Origin: Phycomyces blakesleeanus NRRL 1555(-)
Lineage: Eukaryota; Mucoromycota; Mucoromycetes; Mucorales; Phycomycetaceae
Assembly: GCF_001638985.1 (NCBI RefSeq)
Contig: NW_017265135.1
Span: 2,905,223-2,969,222 of the forward strand
Direction of reading: 5' to 3'
Length of the DNA stretch: 64,000 nucleotides
Made by a program: the position numbers and the translations under genes. Below are positions 49,514 to 60,295 of the stretch, piece by piece (positions within the stretch are counted from its first letter, which is position 1; the number at the start of each line of letters is the position of its first letter). A model generated the notes under the pieces. The model was given only the letters and a program-made list of their open reading frames with translations, was not told the DNA's origin and did no database searches.

Positions 49514-52006
49514 ATGGCAAAGAGGTCTCCTTCACTCTCAGCAGAAGACATCCTATTTTGGTTACTTACCTGCTTTTGGTGCTTACTCTTTCTTCTTCAG
49601 CACGATCATCGCAATTCCCAAATCTTTGAGCTACCTACATTATTCCCAGTTGATAATCACCAAACTACCTTTTACACAAATCATCATTATATGAAATCAT
49701 CACACATAATGCAATCAACATTACAAATGCAATCAATTTCTGAAATTATTACCCAAGTACAATCAACAACTGGAGAAGTCCCACCGCCTTTAGTTGGTGC
49801 CTCAATTTCGGTCGTAGGTGATCATGTCTATGTGTTTGCAGGGAGACTAGTGGCATCCCGTAAGATGACAAACACCATGTATGTCCTTAATCTCTCCACA
49901 CTTGTGTGGTCTCGACATATTCCGTCGCCTGATTCTGCACAGCCGCCACACCCTCGTTATTTCCATTCTGCGAGTATTTACGAAAACAAAATAATTGTAT
50001 TTGGAGGCATGGGCCACTCACCTGCATCTGAAGATGGACTGTGCGTCCTAGACGATATTAACGTATTCGATATTGAAACTATGGACTGGTTTAGGCCAGA
50101 AATTTCTATTTCTCTTTGCACACCTCGGCCACGATATGCCCATTTATCGACAGTAACTGGGGATGAAATGGTTATTGTGGGAGGACAAGATATGTCGAAC
50201 AATTATCTGGGTGAAATGAACGTACTCGATTTAAAAAAATGGGAGTGGATTCATGTAAATACCTTTGAAAAACATGTCGGTGCCTACCGTTCTATTGTCA
50301 TTGCCCCACCAGTGTCTGCACAGATTCCCTGCGTGCCAGCAGAAAATCAGGATAATAGAACAGACGCCAAGGATCACCCTGGTACAAATCGCACGAGCAC
50401 CATTCACCCTCTTCATTCCCAGGGTAATTACCTGTCCTCCCAAGGCACAAACCCCATTTATCTATATACGAACTACAACTTTTCAGACGTCAAACGGGAA
50501 CTGCAGCTCGTGTTTGCCGAGTTGTCTTCTGTATTTAAAGACTGTTCATCTTCAATGGCTGGAACACACATGCCCCCGGGATTACGCTTCCCCACCGGAC
50601 ATGTATTGGGCCATTATCTTATACTTTCTGGCACATATTTGTCCCCCCAAAGTCAATCTTATACAATGTGGGCCTTAAACCTCGACACATTTAAATGGTC
50701 ACGCATCGAGACTGGTCCTGTGTTTGGCAGTGGGTCATGGAATCGTGGTGTTCTTCATGAAAAAACCAACCGCTTTATGGTGTTTGGTAATCGAGATAGA
50801 ATTTTGCTGGACGACTACAATAATAGGCAGGTTAATTTTGAGCATATTGCTATTGTTGACATGGAAGCCTTTGGTATCTACAAATTACCAGAAGTTACAT
50901 GTTCATCACTTGCTCAAGATATGGGCCTCCGCCTATTAAATGAGCCTGCCGTGTCAGACTTCAAAATTATCACTCGAGACAATCAAAGCATTCTTGTTAA
51001 CTCGGCAATCCTGTGCCAAAGATGGCCATACTTTGCCAAAATGATCAACAAAAAAGAAGCAGAGGACCTTCAAAATAATACTTTACTCAAACAGACCAGA
51101 GAAAACCGCGCAATGCTACTTCCATATCCATACCCTGTTTCGATCGCTCTCTTGCAGTTCATATATACCGATAACTTACTGACGGCACAGCAATACCAAC
51201 CGTTTGTCTTATTTCAATTACTATTGATTTCAGACATGTATGATCTTCCGCGATTAAAAACTCTTACAAACCATGCTCTCCACCAAATTATTAATATGAC
51301 AAATGCACCCTTTATATTTGAGACTGCTGCTCTCTCGCATCAGACAAGCTTACAGATTCGTGCACTTAAATTGATGATTGCAGCCAAGAAAATACAGCAA
51401 CAACAACAACAACAACAACAACAACACCATCAAGACACGATTGCCCCTCGACAACGAACACAGTCTATCCCTTCGGAGCTCAGTATATCTAGTTCTATGG
51501 ACAGCTATGGACTTACACATTCTACTCCATCACACTACTCAATGTCTTCATCACAAACCAGCTTGACACTTTCCCATCAACCGTCGTATGCATCAACGTT
51601 TGAATCGAATACACGAACAGCAGTGTATGATCAAAGTCACTACCAATCCACACACCCTTCTCCTACACTGTCTGTATTTCGGAGTCGAACACCATCTCTG
51701 ACCCCAAGTTCCCATGCCTTCCACGTACTGCGACCTAGTACCTCCATGAGTGCTCAGGGGTATCCTTCTACAAGATCAAACCACTCCTTTAGCCCACCTG
51801 TGACACCAAAACCAAGTGTCACTGCACCTGCAACCCCCACAGTTAATCTAGATATCGATAAAGCTAGTATGTTAAGCAGCAATAGTAGTAGCACTCATTC
51901 ATCGAGTGGAAGGTCAAAGGAGAAAAAGAAGGGGAAAAAGGACAAGAAAGAAAGAAAACCATTTTTAGGTGCTTTTGGAAACAAGTTGTCCATGACATTC
52001 CAATAA
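49514..52006 (+). CDS. Kelch-repeat / BTB-POZ protein, intronless
   Basis: 830 residues in one exon, unusual among these intron-rich neighbours. Residues about 90-460 hold kelch repeats ('GDHVYVFAGRL', 'YENKIIVFGGMG', 'GDEMVIVGGQD', 'DLKKWEWIHV', 'GHYLILSGTYL', 'TNRFMVFGNRD'). A BTB/POZ domain spans about 475-620 ('SDFKIITRDNQSILVNSAIL', 'LLQFIYTDNLL', 'LLISDMYDLPRLKTL'). Then come a poly-Q run (nt 51397-51424), a Ser/Thr/Pro-rich disordered region and a Lys-rich end ('KEKKKGKKDKKERK'). This kelch-then-BTB order occurs in fungal Ral2-like and animal LZTR1-like proteins, which work around Ras; identity with them is inference. A hydrophobic stretch near the N-terminus ('ILFWLLTCFWCLLFLL') suggests either a membrane anchor or a true start at a later Met. 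Confidence 0.85.
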   Translation: MAKRSPSLSAEDILFWLLTCFWCLLFLLQHDHRNSQIFELPTLFPVDNHQTTFYTNHHYMKSSHIMQSTLQMQSISEIITQVQSTTGEVPPPLVGASISVVGDHVYVFAGRLVASRKMTNTMYVLNLSTLVWSRHIPSPDSAQPPHPRYFHSASIYENKIIVFGGMGHSPASEDGLCVLDDINVFDIETMDWFRPEISISLCTPRPRYAHLSTVTGDEMVIVGGQDMSNNYLGEMNVLDLKKWEWIHVNTFEKHVGAYRSIVIAPPVSAQIPCVPAENQDNRTDAKDHPGTNRTSTIHPLHSQGNYLSSQGTNPIYLYTNYNFSDVKRELQLVFAELSSVFKDCSSSMAGTHMPPGLRFPTGHVLGHYLILSGTYLSPQSQSYTMWALNLDTFKWSRIETGPVFGSGSWNRGVLHEKTNRFMVFGNRDRILLDDYNNRQVNFEHIAIVDMEAFGIYKLPEVTCSSLAQDMGLRLLNEPAVSDFKIITRDNQSILVNSAILCQRWPYFAKMINKKEAEDLQNNTLLKQTRENRAMLLPYPYPVSIALLQFIYTDNLLTAQQYQPFVLFQLLLISDMYDLPRLKTLTNHALHQIINMTNAPFIFETAALSHQTSLQIRALKLMIAAKKIQQQQQQQQQQHHQDTIAPRQRTQSIPSELSISSSMDSYGLTHSTPSHYSMSSSQTSLTLSHQPSYASTFESNTRTAVYDQSHYQSTHPSPTLSVFRSRTPSLTPSSHAFHVLRPSTSMSAQGYPSTRSNHSFSPPVTPKPSVTAPATPTVNLDIDKASMLSSNSSSTHSSSGRSKEKKKGKKDKKERKPFLGAFGNKLSMTFQ

Positions 52007-52310
52007 ATACTTTATTTTTTAGTAATTGCATTTATTTTTCATTGATATAAAGCCATATGTTTTTTCTATAAGAAAAAAAGAAAGAAAGAAAGGGTACAAC
52101 CCTGTGGATAAATTATGGAGTTTTTGGCTGACTCGGCCAGTCTCTCTTTTTGTGTGGTTGTCAGAGGACACTCTACTAAATCCAGTAGTTGCTGTCCTAC
52201 TCTGGGAATTGTCCGACTTTCACATGTTGCGTCTAAGGCTTAAAAGCTGCCCTTTTTTCTTGCCCCATACTTTCATCCCTTTCATCTTTTTCTTTTACTC
52301 TGAATACATC
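52007..52310. other. Short intergenic region
   Basis: 304 bp between two plus-strand genes. GAAAGAAAGAAAG run at 52079-52093. The pyrimidine-rich segment 52253-52300 directly precedes the next ATG. Confidence 0.5.
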
Positions 52311-52676
52311 ATGGCAACTCCCACTGCATCCATCTCAACCTCTTCTGTCACTGACATTAACGAAATCAAATTCTACAAGAACAATGGTAAATATAACACA
52401 TAAACATACATTGAGTGGCTAATTTTTCTTTCGATTTGTTCTTATATGTATATCTTTTATTTAGCTAGTACAGTAAATGAAGAAGACATTCTCGGTTTGA
52501 TTACTACTCTCGGTATTAAAGAAACACCCCAGCTGACTGCTATTCTTGAGACTGTGAGAGCCGGTGGAAAGGTGGACAAGAACTCGTTTAATGCGGTTAT
52601 TTCCTCCTTACTTGAAGACCGACCAACCCTTGGTGAACTGTCAGCATCGATTTCTGACTTTGATATCCATATGTAA
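52311..52676 (+). CDS. Small protein of unknown function (95 aa)
   Basis: Exons 52311-52386 and 52465-52676 give 95 residues. The canonical donor (G|GTAAAT) and acceptor (TTTAG) join in phase to make 'FYKNNASTVNEEDILGLITT'. The N-terminal 20 residues are Ser/Thr-rich; the rest is predicted helical and acidic ('ETPQLTAILETVRAGGKVDK', 'SLLEDRPTLGELSASISDFD'). There is no signal peptide, membrane segment or known motif. Coding is supported by the clean splice, ordinary codon use and an AATAAAT directly after the stop. I do not recognise the family. Confidence 0.7.
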
Positions 52677-54615
52677 TAAATATATACGCACACACACACA
52701 CATAGAAAGAGAGAGAAGCAAATTATACATAAACAAATACAATTTACATGGTTAAGAAGAGTTTCATTTGGGCTGTTAACTTCCCACACTCTTTTTTTCC
52801 CTTTTTTATCTATCCTCGTATTGAGTTACTTTTTGTCAAATCATAAGCATTATAATTTAATGAGGCGGAGTAGGTCCCCGAGTTGACTTGCAAAAGAACA
52901 CGATCCTGTCAGGATTGTGTTGATGTGTGAGATACTAGGGCTAATATACTCCTCCTTTAAATATATATCTAGCTAACTTAGCACTCATTAGTCTATTGCT
53001 CACGAATAATAGTAAGTGCTCATCCTCAATTTTCAAGGCTCGAGATAGTTTAAATTCAGTAAAAAAGCCTCCCATAAATAAAGGTTTCTTAATAAGCTCT
53101 ATAACTCTCTACCAATGCATTCACTTCTTCACTTATAAGTCTTTGTGCGCATTTATTAAATCTCGGACATGAGATTTATACTCTAAAATACAATAGCTAT
53201 AATTACAAGTATAATATCCACATATTAGTAGTACATAACCCCAGTCGCGTGTAAATCAGATCGATATGAGTGTATAGAAAGTATGGCATTTGTCAGATAA
53301 TTAGATGTTGTAAGGAATGATATTTCGATATATAATCATATATTAATGCACAGTTAAGTAATTTTGATCTATGATAAGAGAAGTATAGTTGCATCACTAA
53401 AAATTACCCAGGAATAATATGGCATTAAGCTGTAAGCATAAAATAGAAGTTGGTACGACCTTCGATATAATTTATATTAAAAGGAAAATATATTAATAAT
53501 ATTTATTAGAAGAGTATTTAAGAGCTTCTGCAACCGTAGCACTTAAATTCAGTTTTTCCTTATTTAAATGCTTTTTGGGAAATGCTGTTCAAAGAATCGC
53601 CTACAGTAGTAGCATTTCCGATAGTATTTATCTCCATGTTCAATCTTAAAAACAATTTCTTTGCGTTTCAATTGTTTTTCTTCAGATCGAATAACAACAT
53701 GTAACAATGCTTAGAAGAGCTCTCAAAAATTATGGTCACTACAAAGCTGATAATCTTGAAAGCATTTAATTTGAATATTTTTTTGGTTGTTTTTAACCTC
53801 CAGTGTGACCTATGAGCATTTGATTTAATGCTAATGGAAATACTACTGCCGTAAATGCTCTCAGTTTTTTTTTCATCATCTTAGTTAGATTAGTAAACAC
53901 TTTTTTTAAACAAAAGAAGCCAATCGATCCAGTAATATCAGTATACTCTTTCATATGTTTAGTTAAATACCCAATAAAGTTTAAACTGCCCATTTTCTTA
54001 TTTTATAAGAGTATACTGCATATTTTATTCACAAAGTACAATTGTCTTGATTTTTTCTTGGTTGCCTTGAGAAAAATTTTAGCTGTCTTAATTGGTAATA
54101 TGCTTTCGCCTAGAGAATAAATTTAGTTCGTCTAAAGACATTCTTGATTTGTTTCAATCTCAAGTAAAAGCAGTGTATTCACAAAAGTATATAGCTATCT
54201 TACTGTCGTCTGCATTAGCCGGATGTTTTATCTATTAGATCAGCGCAATCGCCATGATCACCGAGAAACGTCTTGATGTTTAAACTAAAGATTGTCCAGT
54301 TTTTGTATTGAAATTGAATCAACTGCATGATCAACTCCAAGTTTTCAACCCCATAGGATTCAATTGATATTCCATTTGAATATTAACAAAGAGGTATGTT
54401 ATCTCCTATTATCCGATTACTAGTATGGTATAAGTTTCAATCGATAACCTACTCTGGGGTATTAAGTAAAAAAAAAAGTAGAAGAGAGAATCTCAAAGGT
54501 ACAGTTGTTGGGTCTATCTGACATTGAAAGCGTAAAGAATATCCTAAAGAGCTACTCGGTACATAAATAAACAGACGCCTAAACTTTTACATTTTAGGAT
54601 GAGTCATGTTCATAT
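52677..54615. other. Repeat-rich intergenic region
   Basis: No gene supported. 52860-53230 looks like a decayed LTR or transposon end, with a short palindrome at 52898-52920 and an AATAAAG at 53078. A minus-strand open frame at 53793-53993 has Lys/Phe-rich sequence that could be a transposase relic but shows no motif. The remainder is AT-rich. Confidence 0.5.
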
Positions 54616-57600
54616 CACTACGCCAAAAAAATAGGAGTTTTAGAGGTGGTTTCACAGGTGGTTCCGGAGGGGAAGCCAGGGCGCGTTTTGTGTCCTCCCC
54701 CCTTTTTTCCAACCCTGAGTTCATGTGCATTTTAATACATCTCCGCTTACCGGTAGTTTTAAGATTCTATTAATATATTGATAACCTTTTCTTTTGCTAA
54801 TATTTGTCTTTCAATTGGACAAAACTTCTTTAAGTATAGTTGAAATATTATATGCCATTGGTTACTACTAATTCATTATTCTTTTAATTTAGATTCTTTT
54901 AAATATTTCTTGCTTAATCATTGTTTTTATTGGATAAGACATAATTGCACTGTAGTGTATTTTATAAAAATACATTTTTATTGGTTTCTCAAATGGATAT
55001 ATTTTTTATTTATCGTTTTTATTGGTTATTACACTACACAATTACATTTTATATATCACTTTTATTGGCTGTTATGATAGACATTACATTTTATACATCA
55101 TTTTTATTGGTTATAAACAGTCAAATACATCATATACTTCCAATATTAAATATACTACTTTACACTGCAGTGGATAGTTACTTACAATTGCCTCTTTTGA
55201 CGGTCTTTCCAGAGATGACTGACTCTTGCAATGGATGCCCAATTTTGATGGCATCTGGTGAAATCTATACCAACCCTCTTAAGCATGTTTGCATGTTTAT
55301 TGCAAATCATTGTTCGATCACATCGCTGGTGAGAATCCAATTCCTGCCAGCACAATGATACAGCTTCCTCTGGGTAGACAGCTTGCAGTTGCTTTGGCCA
55401 ACGACCGCACCAGAAAAGAGATGTTGTATCGCCACCATCATACGCAAAAGGCTGATGGCAGCATTTCCGATGTCTTTGACGGACAGGCATACCAGTCAAA
55501 GAAGCATCTTTTCTCGGGTGAAAACGACATCGCCATTTCGCTGTCTGTTGATGGGTTTGCTCCCCATAGTGTTCCGGGTTCGGTAACCATTGTCCACGTT
55601 ACCAACCTCAACCTTCCCCCCAATGATCCGCTACGAGCGCAGCCGTATGATCCAAGTCGCGATCATCCCTGGTCCCAGAGCACCCGCCGACTTCTGGTCA
55701 TTCCTGGAGCCTGTTCTGAAAGAACTTCGGGTTCTCCAAGCCCGTGGAATGGTTGTGAAGACACCATCTGGAGATATTAGCGCAAAAGTCCATGTACTAA
55801 TGACAACTGGCGACATCCCAGCTCTGGGAAAGATGGCTTGTCATGTGGGCCATATGAGTAAGGATGGCTGCCGCATCTGCCACGTTGTGGGTCAATCTCC
55901 TGGCCATGGCCAATATTTCCGAATGCCATCTGCCATCACCATGCGCACACCGGAAAGTTTCAAGCACTTTGATGAGGTGGCCTCATCCAGCAAAAAAGGG
56001 TTAACTGGCCAATCTCCCTTCTCCTTACTGGATTCCTTCTCTGGTCCGTTCTTCTTTGCATTGGATGAAATGCACGGCATTTGCCACGGCATTGGCAAAC
56101 AGGTCTGGGGGCTCGTGTGTGGCAAGTATGGAAAAGATCATCCTCTCTCTCTCTCCCTTGCTGCTCAGAAAGAAATTGGTACTGCCATGGTGTCAACCAG
56201 AAGAAGTATTCCGACATTTTTCCACGGTGCATGGATCAACATCGCAACAAGATCAGGGTACTTCCGGGCTGTGGACTGGGCTGACTTCATCTTGTTTGTT
56301 ATCCCCACGCTTGTGGCAGAGCGTGTCCGTGACCAAGCTGCCCGTAAGGCATTGCTTGACCTGGTGCAGACATGCAACCTACTCATGAGCTGGGAGTTAT
56401 CAGCAGAGGAGAAAACCTTGATCAAAACGTAAGCTTTAATTATAATTAATATTATTATTTTATAACTTGTGTTAACTTATCTTTTTTTTTTAGAAATCTC
56501 GTCGCATGGAATGCGTATCTGGAAGCCTCGCTAGCTAAAGAAGAGGTCCAGCTCAAGGTCTTTACGATCAACCAGCACCTCCTGCAGCACTATCCCGCAA
56601 TGATAGAAGCGTATGGTCCCCCCAGAGCGTATAGTGCACGATCTGTCGAGAGGGCGATTGGGGAATACTCGCGAGCAATAAAGAGTAATTCGGCAATTGG
56701 AATCAACGCTGGCAACATCATGCTTGGCTTGACACAGATTCGACAGATGAGAGTTGAAAATTCAATAACGACAACAGCAACAGTAACAGCAACAACTCTC
56801 CTTCAGTATGACGATCCCTCTGCTGGTTGGCCAATTGACCGAGAAGGTAGTAATGTTGGTACTGATTCTGACATTGAGTTCTGGGGGCCTTTGAGGAACA
56901 GAACGATTGTTGATAGTTTTGGAGGCATTTCTTGTCTTCCAGAGATTCTTCAAAAGTTCTACGAATCAAAGGGGGAAGAGTGTAGTATGATTGAAGCAGC
57001 CATTAAAACAAGCCGTAAGGCATTTGTAAATGGTTGTGTTATTGACTCTGCACTCGACCATAATTGTGTAAGAGAGGCACATAACGTCAGACTTCAGGTT
57101 CAGGTTGATGAGAACCGCAACATTGGGCAAAGCTACTCTCCAGTCTACAAGGATTTCTTTGGGAAGGTCGTCGTTTTCTTTGAGCACAAGCTCAACAACA
57201 AGAGGTGGCCGCTTGTCCTTGTCAATGTTTATGCAGTTCGTTTGGTAAATAGTATACCAGCAATCAACAATGGGCAAATGAAGCCAATGGTAGTCCACCT
57301 GGCAGATGTCAAAGAATTAGTTGGTTTGGTGAAGTCGGACGCGACTATAAACACAATAACAACAACAGCAACAACATATGTAGTGTGGCCAGAGCTTAAC
57401 CGCGGCCCAAAACTGTCACTTGGTTCTCTTGCAGACTTATAATTTTTTTTTTCTTGTAATACATTTTTTTTTTCAAATTGTCTTAACATTTTATCCTCCC
57501 AGCAAAAAGTTTAGATATTTTTCTCTCTTTTACCTCTGACTTTTAATAGTCATCAATTGCAATCTACATTTACTAAAAATGTAAAATCTGTAGTTAAAAT

Positions 57601-57771
57601 GTACTTTTGTCTATCAGGAGATTTAATTTTAGGTGGTCAATCTGCTTTTTGTCAACCTTTTCAAAAAACAGAGATTTTCTAGTTTCAAATTGGATTTTTG
57701 GTGATTTTTTAATTATTATAGGCCAAAAACAAAGTCATAAATACAAAAAATCGCCCCTATTTGTCGTAGTG
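54616..57771 (+). mobile_element. CACTA-superfamily transposon with its own transposase
   Basis: 3156-bp element. The left end CACTACGCCAAAAAAATAGG (54616-54635) faces the right end, read inverted from 57771, CACTACGACAAATAGGGGCG. ATAT directly abuts both ends (54612-54615 and 57772-57775), consistent with a 2-4 bp target duplication. A G-rich left subterminal block (54640-54710) and a group of TTTTTATTGG repeats (about 54975-55120) follow the layout of CACTA elements, whose subterminal repeats bind transposase. The right 80 bp match the non-autonomous element ending at 36230. Confidence 0.88.
55289..57442 (+). pseudogene. CACTA/Plavaka-type transposase gene, frameshifted
   Basis: Two overlapping frames and one intron cover the Tnp2/Plavaka-like transposase of fungal CACTA elements. 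The first frame (55289 to about 55620) has 'GSISDVFDGQAYQS', 'DIAISLSVDGFAPHS' and 'VTNLNLPP'. Homologous sequence continues in another frame from about 55623: 'IRYERSRMIQVAIIPGPRAP', 'HVLMTTGDIPALGKMACHVG', 'SKDGCRICHVVG' and 'FFALDEMHGICHGIGKQVWG'. The break falls in a run of six C at 55616-55621, so one extra base explains it. The second frame runs to 56428, then a GTAAGC...TTTTAG intron (56429-56493) leads into the last exon, 56494-57442 ('AYGPPRAYSARSVERAIGEY'). The normal 5' zinc-binding region is not recognisable, so the start is arbitrary. Probably a dead copy unless the C-run is a sequencing error. Confidence 0.82.
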
Positions 57772-58200
57772 ATATGTGAATAGTTGATTCACGTTAACAG
57801 AAAATGGGATATATTTTAATGCGTTATAGTAAGTAATAATATTACGGGTTACTTTTGCTTGTCTTTAACCCACAAAAAAAACATTTTGTAAAAGGTCTCT
57901 TTTTTATATCTTGTACTTATCTTGATCTGATCTAGCTTTTTATCTTACTCACTTTAAAGTAATAATAAAAAACAAATGGTCTGAAACAGGCACATACATT
58001 ATAATTAATCATGATTTAGTAATAAAGAACATTTCTTTAAAGTTGATACCCATAGAAAGCAATATTCGCAATATTGTATCATATATTAGTAAAATGTACG
58101 AGTGGATTAGTAATACAAGTGAAACGGGTATAAAAGTCAAACAGTACAATATGTTGGTCCTTTGTTTGTTTGTTTTTACATAAGCCTTATCTCTGATAAA
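57772..58200. other. Intergenic region
   Basis: 429 bp between the CACTA element and the DsbA-like gene. AT-rich; no feature recognised. Confidence 0.5.
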
Positions 58201-59037
58201 ATGTCGACCATTAACACGATTAAAATTGCAATTGTTAGTGACATTGCATGCCCATGGTAAATATGTTTGTGCCTGGACAAAATTTTAGGAATGTTTTTTG
58301 ACACATACATATGTAGGTGTTTTATTGGAAAACGACGCATGGAGGCTGCCATTCGCAATACAAAGGCTACCAATCCTAATGTCGAGTTTGAAGTTACATG
58401 GCATCCTTATCAGCTCAATCCTAACATGTCAAAGGAACCTCAGCCCAAACGACATTACTACTCCTCTAAATTCGGAGAGTCTCGTGTGGCTGCAATGATT
58501 CCTCGAATGGTGCAAACTGCCAAAGCTGACGGAATTAATCTCTCATACGACGGTGTAGTTTCCAACACTTTTGATGGGCACCGTATGATTAACTGGGCAA
58601 AAGCATTTGGTAAACAGGATGACATGGTTGAAGAGTTGTTCAAGGCTTATCATGAGAATGAAAAATCTATATCCGACCCCAATATACTGTCCGATGCTGC
58701 CGAGAATATCGGTTTGAGCAAAGAAGAAGTATGATTGCTTAAAGATATAATTATCTATTTCTAACCAACATATTAGGCGTTGGTTTACCTCGAGAGTGAT
58801 GAAGATGTGGAGCATGTAAAGAACGAAATCAAGCGGAGCAATCTTGCAGGTATAAACGGTGTACCCAACTTCACCATTCAAGACAGGTGAGTGCCCGCAA
58901 TATTTTTTCTTTTTTCTTTTGGTACATTAATATAGTTTGTACTCAAACTTTGTAATAGATACACGCTTTCTGGTGCACAGGAACCCAGTGTCTTTGAAGA
59001 AACATTTGATCTTGTTCTGGGAAATCAAGAGGCTTAG
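58201..59037 (+). CDS. DsbA-family (FrnE-like) thiol oxidoreductase
   Basis: 218 residues from exons 58201-58256, 58317-58728, 58777-58886, 58959-59037. It has a DSBA-like thioredoxin fold with a helical insert. The active site C17-P-W-C20 ('SDIACPWCFIGKRRME') follows the first beta strand and is split by intron 1 inside the Trp codon. The family pattern continues with 'WHPYQLNPNM', 'NTFDGHRMINWAK', 'FKAYHENEKSISDPNIL' and the cis-Pro loop 'AGINGVPNFTIQDRYTLSGAQ', where GVP is the conserved turn. Members act as protein-disulfide oxidoreductases or 2-hydroxychromene-2-carboxylate isomerases; the CPWC motif favours redox function. No signal peptide is visible, so it is likely cytosolic. Its 3' end faces the OMA1-like gene only 53 bp away. 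Confidence 0.93.
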
Positions 59038-59090
59038 GATGTACTACTTTTGTCTTTATATATATATTAATAAATGTATCATTACATTCT

Positions 59091-60295
59091 CTACCATCGC
59101 ACCCATTGGCTACGAAGCATATCTGTGAACCCTTTGAGTTCTGTAGAACAATCACTGGAATTACGCTCCTCAATTGCGGCTGGCATCTAAAAAAGTAACT
59201 TAAATAAGCAAATACAGTAATAAAATGTATGATATGTATATATATATATTTACCTCTTTCTCGAGATGTACAATCCTGTTCTTGTTGCTCGGGTGAGTGC
59301 TTGCAAACTGAGGAATCTGATCTTTGCTAGCTAGCTCCATACGCCTCCACACTCGAGTAGCCTCCTCAGGATTAAAGCATGCTTTGGCCATCAATTTGAG
59401 TCCGATATCATCTGCCTCTGTTTCACATTTTCGTGAAAATGGCATCATCATCATAAAGTTTAGGGTTATGTTGTTAAAGATAAACGATGGGTCGATTCCG
59501 ATTAACATTAACGTAAATTGACCAGCCAAAAGTATCTTTGCAAAACTCAGTTTTTCTGCACTGTGGCGAGCTAATTGATGAGCAATCTCGTGTCCCAAAA
59601 CAGCTGCCATACCATCTATACCCACGCATTAGCAATAAACATAAAGATAAAAGGTAGTCGGACTAGTTAGCTTTATGTATTACCTTCGTTTTGCACAATA
59701 GGTAATATTCCAGTAAAGACAAAAATCTTTCCACCAGGCAATACAAAGGCACTAAATACTCGTTAGCATGTTTCTCAATACAGAGCCCTTGTATATGTCT
59801 ATATGCTTACTTTCGCTCTGGTGAATCAATAACATGAAATTCCCATTGCATGTGGTCCATACCCGAGACACGCACCAGACGTTTGGCAACTTTTGAAACA
59901 AATATACTATATGGATGATAGGCTGGGAGGATTCTATTTCCAAATTGAGACATCACTTCTATATATGCTTGTTTGGCCATGGCTTCTTCTTGACTTGGTG
60001 TACAGCTCATAAAGCGAGTTCGGCCACTTATTGGCACTTTTTCGAGATGGGTTACATAATATCCGCCAAACATAACTGTGCCTGTTCCAACAAACACCCA
60101 TAGGCGTTTAGACTTGTAAAATGGCTGGCTATTATTAAACCTTCTGTACTGTACAGGCACTGGACGATAAACAACAGGTGGAATGCTGGCGTACGTGCGC
60201 GTAAATGTACGTGTTGGAAATGGCATGACCATTTTCCTGGAATGAGACTTCAGACCATTTGACAAAATTCCAATGTGTTGAAGGATGGATGACAT
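59091..60295 (-). CDS. OMA1: OMA1-like mitochondrial M48 metallopeptidase
   Basis: 336 residues from exons (5'->3') 60295-59811, 59751-59684, 59615-59254, 59186-59091. It is an inner-membrane quality-control protease. The N-terminus is basic and acid-poor ('KMVMPFPTRTFTRTYASIPP'), a likely presequence, followed by a membrane segment ('LWVFVGTGTVMFGGYYVTHL'). The M48 core has 'NAFVLPGGKIFVFTGILP', the zinc site H193-E-I-A-H197 in 'GMAAVLGHEIAHQLARHSAE', a second hydrophobic stretch, and 'SRKCETEADDIGLKLMAKA' with the third ligand at E251. The C-terminal 'FASTHPSNKNRIVHLE' is the conserved HP motif. Length and layout match yeast Oma1 and human OMA1. Confidence 0.93.

Noticed and set aside
53793..53993. 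Minus-strand frame as a transposase gene
   Set aside because: No DDE residues, terminal repeats or neighbouring coding frames could be identified; at most a decayed relic.
54945..55358. Plus-strand frame as the start of the CACTA transposase
   Set aside because: Its first half translates the subterminal repeats and it is out of frame with the conserved transposase sequence from 55289 on.
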